Assembly: GCA_902491395.1 (NCBI GenBank)
Contig: CABUHO010000006.1
Coordinates: 35,168-99,167, forward strand
From: an uncultured Collinsella sp.
GTDB taxonomy: Bacteria > Actinomycetota > Coriobacteriia > Coriobacteriales > Coriobacteriaceae
Length of the DNA stretch: 64,000 bases
Direction: 5' to 3'
This document shows positions 26,399 through 33,756 of this stretch, in pieces. Under the pieces are notes generated by a model, which ran no database searches, was not told the DNA's origin, and worked only from the letters and a program-made list of their open reading frames with translations. The position numbers and the translations under genes were made by a program. Every line of letters begins with the position of its first letter. Position 1 is the first letter of the stretch.

Positions 26399-29300
26399 CT
26401 ACTTCTTAATACCGCGTCCCAGACGCTTGGCGACCGATGCCACGGCCTCTTCGCTGGCCGGCCCGCAGCTCACACACCCGTCATGAGCACGCATCTGGCC
26501 GGTAACCTCGTCCATCGCGAGCGGCGCCACCTTCTCGAGCTTAAAGCCCTTACCGGCGCGCATGTTTTCCTTGGCCACGCTGATCATGAGCTTAATACGG
26601 TTGAGCTGGTTGACCTCGGACGCACCAGGATCATAGTCCACCGCGACAATATTGCTCTCGGGGTGCTGACGGCGCAGCTCCTTGATCACGGCCTTGCCCA
26701 CCACGTGGTTAGGCAGGCACGCGAAAGGCTGCGTGCAGATAATGTTGGGTGCGCCATGGTCGATCAGGTCGAGCATCTCGGCCGTGAGCAGCCAGCCCTC
26801 GCCCATGTTGTTGCACACCGACAGCACCGTACGGGCCTTGTCGGCCATGGTGCCGATGCGCTCGGGCGCCTCAAAGCGGCGGGACTTTTCGAGCATCTCC
26901 TCCACCGGCGTGCGCATCCAGTCCACGAGCTTGATAAGCGCCTGCATGCCCGCACGCGTTGTAGCAGAGCTACCCAGCTCGTCCTTCTGCAGCTCGGCGT
27001 TGCTCATGGAGTACAGGAAGAAGTCGAGCAGGCCCGGCACTACGGCCTCGCAGCCCTCGCGCTCGATAACATCGACCACGTGGTTGTTGGCCGTAGGGTG
27101 GAACTTGACCAGGATCTCGCCGACCACGCCCACGCGCGGCTTGGTGCCCTCGCCCACGAGCGGCATGGTGTCGAACGCGCGGATGGCCTCGCGGCACAGC
27201 TTGGTGTAGTTGTGGCGGTTGAACTTGGGCGCCAGCTTGCGGGCTCGTGCCATGTACTCCTCGTAGAGCGCGTTGGCGGCACCGGGCGTTGCCTCGTACG
27301 GGCGGCAACGATAGAGCATCTGCATCATCACGTCGCCAAAGAGCACCGCGTAGACTGCCTGTTTAAGCAGCGCCGGCGTGATCTTAAAGCCGGGGTTGTC
27401 CTCGCCGAGCGCCACGGCCGAAAGCGAGATTACCGGGATCTCGGGGTGGCCGCTCTCGCGCAGGGCCTTACGGATGAGCGCGATGTAGTTGGTGGCACGG
27501 CAGCCGCCGCCGGTCTGGCTGATGACCACGGCCGTCTTGGACAGGTCGTACCGACCGCTCTCGATGGCCTCCATGATCTGGCCCGTCACCAGGATCGACG
27601 GATAGCAGATGTCGTTGTTCACGTAGCGCAGGCCGGCCTCGACGGCGTCGTGATCGGTCGAGGGCAGCAGCTCCAAGTTGTAGCCGGCACCACGGAACAC
27701 CTCTTTGACCAGGTCAAAGTGGATCGGTGCCATCTGCGGGCACAGGATGGTGTAGCCCTCCTCGCGCATCTGCTCGGTAAAGGGCACCTTGGGCCACGCG
27801 GTCGAAGCACTCTCGCGCTGCGCCTCAAACGTGTACTTGCGGCTCGCGAACGCGGGGGCATCCGTGGAGGGCGCCACCGGCGCGGCATCGCCCTGCTCGT
27901 AGGCCTCGCCCGCGGCCGTGGCCTCGGCCAAGCGCTCGGCCTCCTGGTCCTTGAGCGCGGCCATGAGCGAGCGGATGCGAATGCGCGCGGCGCCCAGGTT
28001 GGATACCTCGTCGATCTTGAGCACGGTGTAGATCTTGCCGCTGGCTTCCAGGATCTCCTGCACCTGGTCGGTGGTGAGAGCGTCCAAGCCGCAGCCGAAG
28101 GAGTTGAGCTGGATCAGGTCCAGGTCGTTGCGCATGGTCACAAAGCGGGTGACGGCGTACAGGCGGCTGTGGTACATCCACTGGTCGACGACGCGGATCG
28201 GACGCTCAGGCTTTACCAGATGCGCGAGCGAATCCTCGGTAAAGACCGCAAAGCCAAAGCTCGAGATAAGCTCGGGCAGGGCGTGGTTGATCTCGGGGTC
28301 GTTGTGGTAGGGACGACCGGCGAGCACGATGCCGTGACCGCCGTGGTCCTCGACCCACTTAAGGGCCTCCTCGCCCATGGTCTGGATGTCCTCGTGGAAA
28401 CGAGCATCAGCCTCAAAGGCGGCGTTGACGGCGGCGTCGACCTCGGAGCGCGTGATCTTGGGTCCGCGCACGCGACCGCGACCGGCCTCGGCGTCGGCCA
28501 CGCGGTCGACGGCGAGCACCTGGTACAGGCGGCGCTTGAGCTCGGTCTTGTCGTGATACGGTACAAACGGATACAGGAACTCGATGTTCTGCTCGCGGAT
28601 CTCGTCAATGTTGAGCGCCAGCGCCGTGGGGTAGCTCATGACGATGGGGCAGTTGTAGCAGTTGCCGGCGGTCGGATCCTCCTTGCGCTCCCAGCGCACG
28701 CACGGCATCCAAATGAAGTCGACATCGCGGTCGATAAGGTTCATCACGTGGCCGTGGCTCATCTTGGCCGGATAGCACACGCTCTCGGACGGCATGGACT
28801 CAATGCCCGCCTGATAGGTCTTTTTGCTCGACTGGTCGGACAGCTGCACGCTAAAGCCCAGGCGTGTAAAGAACGCGTGCCAGAAGGGGTAGTTCTCGTA
28901 CATGTTGAGTGCGCGCGGGATACCCACGGTGCCGCGCGGGGCCTCGTCGGGACTCAGGACCTCGCGGTTAAACAGCAACTCGTTTTTCTTTTTGAAGAGG
29001 TTGGGGGCCTCGGTCTTTTGCTTTTTGTGGCCGGCACCCTTCTCGCAGCGGTTGCCGGTGATAAAGCGCCTGCCGCCGCCAAAGTCGTTGACGGTGAGCT
29101 GGCAGTTGTTGGAGCAACGGCCGCAGCGGACATGCTTTTGTGTCACGGTGAGGTGCGCGATGTCCTCGGCAGAAAGAATGGTCGAGGTGCCGTCGGCGCC
29201 GGCGCGATCGCGGGCGAGCAGGGCCGCACCGTAAGCGCCCATACAGCCGGCAATGTCGGGACGCACGGCATGAACGCCGGTGAGCTGCTCAAACGCGCGC

Positions 29301-31189
29301 AACGTGGCATCGGACATAAAGGTGCCGCCCTGAACGATCACCTGGCTGCCGATCTCCTTGGGGTCACGCAGCTTAATGACTTTAAACAGGGCATTCTTGA
29401 TGACGGAATAGGACAGGCCGGCTGCGATGTCGCCCACCGTGGCACCTTCCTTTTGCGCCTGTTTGACGCGCGAGTTCATAAAGACCGTGCAGCGGCTGCC
29501 CAGGTCGACGGGGGCCTTGGCATGGATGGCGGCATCGGCGAACGCGCGCACGTCCATGTTCATAGAGACGGCGAAGCTCTCGATAAAGCTACCGCAACCC
29601 GACGAGCAGGCCTCGTTGAGCATGATGTGCTCGATGACGCCGTCCTTGACGCGCAGACACTTCATGTCCTGGCCGCCGATGTCCAGGATAAACTCGACGC
29701 CGGGCAGGAATGCCTTGGCGCCGCGCAGGTGCGCAACGGTCTCGATCTCGCCGGAGTCGGCCTTGAGGGCCTCGATGAGCAGCGCCTCGCCGTAGCCCGT
29801 GGTGGTCACGTGGCCGATGGTGCAGCCCGCGGGAATGTGGTTGTAGAAATCGGCCATGATGACCTTGGCCGTGCCCAGGATGTCGCCGTTGTTGTTGCCG
29901 TACCAGGTGTGCAGCAGCTGGCCGTCCTCGCCCACGAGCGCGGCCTTCATGGTGGTGGAGCCGGCGTCGATACCGATGAACACGCGGCCGGTGTAGCCTT
30001 CGAGCTTGCCCTTGGGGACGACTTCCTGGTCGTGGCGGGTCTTGAACTCAGCAAAGTCCTCGTCGGTGGCAAAGAGCGGATCCAGACGCTCGACCTCAGC
30101 ACCCTGCGTGTCGCCTAAGCTGTCGATAGCCTCGATGAGCTGCGGGAACGTGCTGAGCTTGTTGGACTCGTGCGCCATGGCGGCGCCGCTCGCCACAAAC
30201 AGGTGGGCGTTTTGGGGCACGATACGATGCTCCTCGTCCAGGTTGAGCGTGAGGTAGAAGCGGTGGCGCAGCTCGGAGAGATACTGCAGCGGGCCGCCCA
30301 GGAAGGCGACGTTGCCGCGGATGGGACGGCCGCACGCCAGACCCGAGATGGTCTGGGTCACGACGGCCTGGAAGATGGAAGCGGCCACGTCCTCGGGGCG
30401 GGCGCCCTCGTTGAGGAGCGGCTGCACATCGGTCTTGGCAAAGACGCCGCAGCGGCTGGCGATGGGATAGATGGTGGTGGCGTTGGCCGCGAGCTCGTTG
30501 AGGCCGCTGGCATCGGTGTGCAGCAGAGTGGCCATCTGGTCGATGAAGGCGCCCGTGCCGCCGGCGCAGGTGCCGTTCATGCGCTGCTCGATGCCGTTGT
30601 CGAAGTAGATGATCTTGGCGTCCTCACCGCCCAGCTCGATGGCGACATCGGTGGCCGGGATGAGGGTCTCGACGGCACGCTTGCTGGCGATGACCTCCTG
30701 GACAAACTCCAGGTCGAGCCACTGGGACAGCAGCAGGCCGCCCGAGCCGGTAATGGCGCAGGTCATCTGGGCCGTCGGCAGCACGGTCGCAGCGCCCTCG
30801 AACAGGTCGCGGGCGCAGGCACGGACGTCGGTGTGGTGGCGCTGGTACTTGGCGTAGACAATCTGGTTGTCGTCGTTGAGCACGGCGAGCTTGACAGTGG
30901 TGGAGCCCACGTCGATGCCCAGGTGCAGGTTGCCACGAGCGTTCTCGGGGTTGAAGATCGCGCCTTCGGGGGCGTTGGCGGCGGTGGCGGTTACGGACTC
31001 GGCAACGTTGGGCGTGGCCGCGTCGGCAGCGAGCGTCTCCCCTGCTGCGTTCTTGGCATCGGCAACTGCCTCGGCAACTTTCTCGGCAGCAGCGGTCGCG
31101 ACCTTCTGCGCGGCGTCCACCACAGTGGGCGCGGCCTCGCGTGCGGCAGCGACCATGCGGTCCTTGATACCCTCGACGAGTTTGCTCAT
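26399..31189 (-). CDS. Fused acyl-CoA dehydratase activase / 2-hydroxyacyl-CoA dehydratase-like protein
   Basis: 1596 residues. Residues 1-80 are an unusual Ala-rich amphipathic helix. Two BadF/HgdC-type ATPase domains follow: IDVGSTTVKLAV (92) with cluster cysteines in GTCAGGTGAF and SRCGVF, and IDAGSTTMKAAL (about 403) with ACSSGCGSF and SRCTVF. A cysteine cluster CGRCSNNC (about 690) and a DUF2229 region come next, then a C-terminal HgdB-like dehydratase domain (about 1080-1450). Related fused proteins exist in clostridia and coriobacteria, function unknown; they are expected to use Fe-S clusters and ATP for low-potential electron transfer. Probably co-transcribed with the TetR gene 11 bases upstream. 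Confidence 0.9.
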   Translation of the reverse strand: MSKLVEGIKDRMVAAAREAAPTVVDAAQKVATAAAEKVAEAVADAKNAAGETLAADAATPNVAESVTATAANAPEGAIFNPENARGNLHLGIDVGSTTVKLAVLNDDNQIVYAKYQRHHTDVRACARDLFEGAATVLPTAQMTCAITGSGGLLLSQWLDLEFVQEVIASKRAVETLIPATDVAIELGGEDAKIIYFDNGIEQRMNGTCAGGTGAFIDQMATLLHTDASGLNELAANATTIYPIASRCGVFAKTDVQPLLNEGARPEDVAASIFQAVVTQTISGLACGRPIRGNVAFLGGPLQYLSELRHRFYLTLNLDEEHRIVPQNAHLFVASGAAMAHESNKLSTFPQLIEAIDSLGDTQGAEVERLDPLFATDEDFAEFKTRHDQEVVPKGKLEGYTGRVFIGIDAGSTTMKAALVGEDGQLLHTWYGNNNGDILGTAKVIMADFYNHIPAGCTIGHVTTTGYGEALLIEALKADSGEIETVAHLRGAKAFLPGVEFILDIGGQDMKCLRVKDGVIEHIMLNEACSSGCGSFIESFAVSMNMDVRAFADAAIHAKAPVDLGSRCTVFMNSRVKQAQKEGATVGDIAAGLSYSVIKNALFKVIKLRDPKEIGSQVIVQGGTFMSDATLRAFEQLTGVHAVRPDIAGCMGAYGAALLARDRAGADGTSTILSAEDIAHLTVTQKHVRCGRCSNNCQLTVNDFGGGRRFITGNRCEKGAGHKKQKTEAPNLFKKKNELLFNREVLSPDEAPRGTVGIPRALNMYENYPFWHAFFTRLGFSVQLSDQSSKKTYQAGIESMPSESVCYPAKMSHGHVMNLIDRDVDFIWMPCVRWERKEDPTAGNCYNCPIVMSYPTALALNIDEIREQNIEFLYPFVPYHDKTELKRRLYQVLAVDRVADAEAGRGRVRGPKITRSEVDAAVNAAFEADARFHEDIQTMGEEALKWVEDHGGHGIVLAGRPYHNDPEINHALPELISSFGFAVFTEDSLAHLVKPERPIRVVDQWMYHSRLYAVTRFVTMRNDLDLIQLNSFGCGLDALTTDQVQEILEASGKIYTVLKIDEVSNLGAARIRIRSLMAALKDQEAERLAEATAAGEAYEQGDAAPVAPSTDAPAFASRKYTFEAQRESASTAWPKVPFTEQMREEGYTILCPQMAPIHFDLVKEVFRGAGYNLELLPSTDHDAVEAGLRYVNNDICYPSILVTGQIMEAIESGRYDLSKTAVVISQTGGGCRATNYIALIRKALRESGHPEIPVISLSAVALGEDNPGFKITPALLKQAVYAVLFGDVMMQMLYRCRPYEATPGAANALYEEYMARARKLAPKFNRHNYTKLCREAIRAFDTMPLVGEGTKPRVGVVGEILVKFHPTANNHVVDVIEREGCEAVVPGLLDFFLYSMSNAELQKDELGSSATTRAGMQALIKLVDWMRTPVEEMLEKSRRFEAPERIGTMADKARTVLSVCNNMGEGWLLTAEMLDLIDHGAPNIICTQPFACLPNHVVGKAVIKELRRQHPESNIVAVDYDPGASEVNQLNRIKLMISVAKENMRAGKGFKLEKVAPLAMDEVTGQMRAHDGCVSCGPASEEAVASVAKRLGRGIKK

Positions 31190-31200
31190 TGTCTCTCCTC

Positions 31201-31911
31201 TTAGTTGTTGGACTCGACGGTTGCGGCGGTGTCGGCCGCGTCCTCGAGCTGCAAGTTCAATAGCTTCATGCCGTACTCCGGCACGTTGATATCGATGGGT
31301 TGGCCATACAGGTCGCCGGGGCGCACAAAAGCGAGCACCGTCATAATGCGCGCCATGGCCTCGGGCGATTCGGTGAGCCCACGCTCAAACCAGCGCTGAA
31401 TCATGCCGACCTCGGCACTCACAACGTAGGTGACGTAGTAGTCAAAGAACGTGCCCAGCGCCAGGCCCATAATGCCCGTCTGCGCACGCGGCACCACAGC
31501 CTCACGCACGGTGTCGATGATCCTTTTAATGAAGGCCTGGTCGCCGCCCGGACCCAGCAGCGCACCGATTAAGTCGCGGTTGGCCGCAAGATAACGCAGC
31601 AGCTCAACCGAACCGGGCGCCGGCTCGAGCTCATCGATGTTGTGATAGAGATCAGGCAGCTGAGCTGCGGTGATGAGCTCAATGCGCTCACGGATCTCGG
31701 CCAGCAAGCCGTCCTCGATTTGATTGATAAAGTCGGGGATATCGCGGTAGTGCGAATAGAACGTGCGACGCGTAAGGCCAGCGCGCTCGGTGAGCGACGC
31801 GACATTAATGCGCGAAAGGTCGCCGCTTTCGGCAAGCTCACTGGCAAGTGCCTGGCGAAGGGCACGCTGCGAGCGAAGGGACCGGCGATCGCATTTCTCG
31901 AGCTGGGACAA
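31201..31911 (-). CDS. TetR family regulator
   Basis: 236 residues with an N-terminal TetR helix-turn-helix (INVASLTERAGLTRRTFYSHY, residues about 34-54) and a helical ligand domain. It lies immediately upstream of the activase gene in the same direction and is likely its regulator and its own. A palindromic site TGCACACCGTGTGCA is 52 bases upstream. GAGGACGCTTGTCCC-like sequence precedes the ATG. Confidence 0.9.
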   Translation of the reverse strand: MSQLEKCDRRSLRSQRALRQALASELAESGDLSRINVASLTERAGLTRRTFYSHYRDIPDFINQIEDGLLAEIRERIELITAAQLPDLYHNIDELEPAPGSVELLRYLAANRDLIGALLGPGGDQAFIKRIIDTVREAVVPRAQTGIMGLALGTFFDYYVTYVVSAEVGMIQRWFERGLTESPEAMARIMTVLAFVRPGDLYGQPIDINVPEYGMKLLNLQLEDAADTAATVESNN

Positions 31912-31932
31912 GCGTCCTCCTTGTTACTCAGC

Positions 31933-31977
31933 CTGTGCGCTATTGCACAGTGCGAGTATTATTGCACACCGTGTGCA
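31933..31977. promoter_or_regulatory. Putative TetR operator pair
   Basis: CTGTGC-N6-GCACAG (31933-31950) and the perfect palindrome TGCACAC-C-GTGTGCA (31963-31977) lie upstream of the TetR start. Both share the TGCAC half-site. Probable autoregulatory operator. Confidence 0.6.
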
Positions 31978-32002
31978 TCAACACGTAAAGGCAATATTTT
32001 GG

Positions 32003-32033
32003 ATGTGACAAAAGGACAGTCCCTTTGTCGCAT
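32003..32033. repeat. Short hairpin repeat, variant ATGTGACAAA
   Basis: Arms ATGTGACAAA / TTTGTCGCAT (one mismatch) with loop AGGACAGTCCC. Nearly the same arms recur at 32754. Confidence 0.75.
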
Positions 32034-32089
32034 TCAGCGACCGCCTAGGTTGTGCCAGTTGTGCCTGGCTTTTGAAGCGGCATTACCGA

Positions 32090-32118
32090 TTGTTCAAAAA
32101 GTCATTCGTGGGTAGAAT
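32090..32118 (+). promoter_or_regulatory. Promoter of candidate antitoxin RNA
   Basis: TTGTTC (32090-32095), 17-base spacer, TAGAAT (32113-32118). The best sigma-70-type promoter in this region; it drives transcription toward the small toxin ORF. Confidence 0.7.
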
Positions 32119-32123
32119 AGTGT

Positions 32124-32208
32124 CGACGGCAGCCCAAGTTGTAGCTAGCTGGGCAGCGCCGTTGTTTGCATTAGGGGGTCAACGCCTTAGCGGCGGCGAC
32201 CCCTTCTG
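32124..32208 (+). ncRNA. Candidate type I antitoxin RNA
   Basis: Predicted transcript of about 85 bases from the promoter at 32090-32118. It folds into a hairpin (GCCCA / TGGGC within ACGGC / GCCGT, 32126-32162) and ends in a terminator-like hairpin (GGGGTC / GACCCC, 32174-32205) that overlaps the last 22 bases of the small ORF on the other strand. This convergent overlap is the layout of Fst/TxpA-type toxin-antitoxin loci. Confidence 0.6.
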
Positions 32209-32312
32209 TTGCGCTTCGAACGCTGCTTGAGTGCCTCGGAAAGCCCGACGAGCGCCGTGAAGAACGAGACCAAAGCGGTCAGAAGTCTCACGAAATCAAT
32301 CAAATCGGTCAT
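32187..32312 (-). CDS. Candidate type I toxin, 41-residue membrane peptide
   Basis: 41 residues: a hydrophobic helix (about residues 4-27, LIDFVRLLTALVSFFTALVG) followed by a strongly basic tail KQRSKRNRRGRRR. The ribosome site GGGAGGTGAT is excellent and lies within a small hairpin that may hide it (32321-32338). Length, one helix and a charged C-terminus match Fst/holin-like type I toxins, which insert into the cytoplasmic membrane. A divergent small RNA converges on its 3' end. No homologue search was possible, so the toxin call is by architecture. Confidence 0.65.
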   Translation of the reverse strand: MTDLIDFVRLLTALVSFFTALVGLSEALKQRSKRNRRGRRR

Positions 32313-32320
32313 GGGCATCA

Positions 32321-32338
32321 CCTCCCATCAGATGGAGG
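32321..32338 (-). promoter_or_regulatory. Shine-Dalgarno-sequestering stem in toxin leader
   Basis: CCTCC pairs with the GGAGG of the ribosome site around a short bulged loop. Fst-type toxin mRNAs use a comparable 5' stem to hold back translation. Confidence 0.5.
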
Positions 32339-32376
32339 GCGCTGCCCGGCACATGGAACTGCCGTCAACGACACCG

Positions 32377-32419
32377 ATTCTATCAAAGCGCAGTTAGATA
32401 TGCGAATGTTTGTTCGCAT
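32377..32419 (-). promoter_or_regulatory. Toxin promoter region with LexA-like palindrome
   Basis: TAGAAT (32382-32377, minus strand) is a good -10 box. The expected -35 position falls inside a palindrome, ATGCGAA-N6-TTCGCAT (32400-32419). On the minus strand this contains CGAACAAACATTCG, close to the Gram-positive SOS box CGAACN4GTTCG. Repression by LexA or another palindrome-binding regulator is possible. Confidence 0.45.
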
Positions 32420-32432
32420 TTCAGAAGATCGG

Positions 32433-32477
32433 AGCTCGGGTATGGCGAAGGAACAGTTCCTTTGCCATACCCGAGCT
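32433..32477. repeat. Long hairpin repeat with core AAGGAACAGTTCCTT
   Basis: 22-bp arms with one mismatch and a single central base. The centre resembles the AAAGG..CAGTCCCTTT cores of the short hairpin set, but the stem is longer. Confidence 0.75.
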
Positions 32478-32489
32478 TGTCGCCGAACT

Positions 32490-32712
32490 GCCACCTACAT
32501 TTTTCGAGTTATTCGGCCACGCTACTGGTTCTGTATAAATGCACCGCCGGGATTATCTGAGGGTTTTTGTCCTTATTTGAGCGTATACATGCCCATTTGC
32601 GCACTTACGTCACCGAATCAAACACCATTAGAGGCATGAATGCTCCCGAGAGGGTGTCTTTAGCCATTTAACGACCTCCGACAGGCCGAATAACTCGAAA
32701 TTTGTTGGTGGC
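32490..32712. repeat. 223-bp element bounded by 29-bp inverted repeats (E3)
   Basis: Ends 32490-32518 and 32684-32712 are inverted repeats with a perfect 17-bp core TTTCGAGTTATTCGGCC. The left arm shares CATTTTT..G...ATTC.GC with the ends of the elements at 4.5 and 61.7 kb. No gene lies inside; this explains most of the 470-base gap between the toxin ORF and the HAD gene. Confidence 0.65.
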
Positions 32713-32753
32713 GAAAGCGCAACAGTCCTATACGCCAAAAGCCGGCATCTCCC

Positions 32754-32784
32754 ATGTGACAAAGTGGCAGTCCCTTTGTCACAT
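32754..32784. repeat. Short hairpin repeat, variant ATGTGACAAAG
   Basis: Perfect 11-bp arms ATGTGACAAAG / CTTTGTCACAT with loop TGGCAGTCC, touching the HAD stop codon. Confidence 0.8.
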
Positions 32785-33641
32785 TATTCGATGACAGTGC
32801 GGGAGTTTTGCTTGCGCATGGTGGCGAGCATATGTTTGGGGACGGCGTGGACCATGCAGCTGCCGATAGTCGCGCTCGCGGCAGCCTTAGCTGCATCGCT
32901 AGCGTTTTTGGTCGCGTAGCTGTGACGGAAGCGCTTGAGCATGGCGATGTCGTTGCCGCCGTCTCCATAGACCGCGACCTCGTCCTCGGCAATGCCGTAG
33001 TAACCCGCCAGCCAGGCCACGCTCTCGCCCTTGTTACACGCCACGTCCGTGATCTCGAACATCACCGGATCGAACGGCGCGTTGACCACACGGTCCGAGC
33101 GCTCGGCAAGATACGCCTTAAGGTCACGCTCCAGCTCGGGCGAGGTCACGCGACAATTGATCTTGCATACATCGTGACGCAAGATATCGCCGATCGACTG
33201 GTCGAAATACTGTTCCTCGTGATACCCGCCGCGCGCACGCATGCCGCGCATCACAATACGCTTGATGGGGCTGTCTTTTTTAAAGCCCGCCTGATGCATC
33301 TCGAACGAACCGCTCGAGTACATGCCATCGGGCGTGGAGCAATCAAAGCAAATGTCCGGGAACGCCTTGAGCAGTTCCTCAGTGACCTGCGGATCGATGG
33401 TCCAGGTCTTGAGCACCTCGCCATGGCTGTCGCGCACGATGGATCCATTGGAGCAGCAGGCGTCAAGCGCCAGGCCCGTAAAGCCATGCTCGCCGATCGG
33501 CAACGTCGAGCGTCCAGTCGCGGGAACCACGTGCAGGCCATCCTCAGTCAGCTCGCAAATGGCGCGGCGGATAGTCCCATCTGCCTCGTGCAGGGCGTTA
33601 AGCAGCGTACCGTCTAAGTCACTCGCGAACATCTTGATCAT
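32784..33641 (-). CDS. HAD superfamily hydrolase (Cof type)
   Basis: 285 residues of the Cof/IIB HAD phosphatase group. Motif I DLDGTLL gives the nucleophile Asp; motif II is PATGRS; a lysine region and motif IV GDGGNDIAML complete the site. Members dephosphorylate small sugar phosphates or cofactors. The ATG at 33641 (MIKMFASDLDG) follows GAGAGGCATGCCC. That ribosome site lies inside a perfect 22-bp hairpin ending exactly at the start codon (33641-33696), so translation may be controlled. The N-terminal part of the longer frame is not family-like. Confidence 0.9.
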   Translation of the reverse strand: MIKMFASDLDGTLLNALHEADGTIRRAICELTEDGLHVVPATGRSTLPIGEHGFTGLALDACCSNGSIVRDSHGEVLKTWTIDPQVTEELLKAFPDICFDCSTPDGMYSSGSFEMHQAGFKKDSPIKRIVMRGMRARGGYHEEQYFDQSIGDILRHDVCKINCRVTSPELERDLKAYLAERSDRVVNAPFDPVMFEITDVACNKGESVAWLAGYYGIAEDEVAVYGDGGNDIAMLKRFRHSYATKNASDAAKAAASATIGSCMVHAVPKHMLATMRKQNSRTVIE

Positions 33642-33696
33642 GGGCATGCCTCTCTTTCGTCTGCACGATATTGTAGACGAAAGAGAGGCATGCCCA
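33641..33696 (-). promoter_or_regulatory. Perfect 22-bp hairpin occluding the HAD ribosome site
   Basis: Arms 33641-33662 and 33675-33696 are perfectly complementary with a 12-base loop. On the minus-strand mRNA the 3' arm contains AGAGAGG and ends at the A of the ATG. It could block initiation, or be the target of a regulator or RNase III. Confidence 0.75.
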
Positions 33697-33756
33697 AACA
33701 ATGCCGTCCCGGCGCGGCGGGCCACTGCCTCCGCAAATTCACGGTGCCCCAGCGCG

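Noticed and set aside
26387..30118. A 1243-codon open frame on the plus strand
   Set aside because: It lies opposite the well-supported activase gene. High GC at third codon positions creates long antisense frames; it has no ribosome site and no family motif.
32209..32397. A 62-codon plus-strand frame
   Set aside because: It is antisense to the 41-codon toxin ORF, which has a far better ribosome site and a plausible product.
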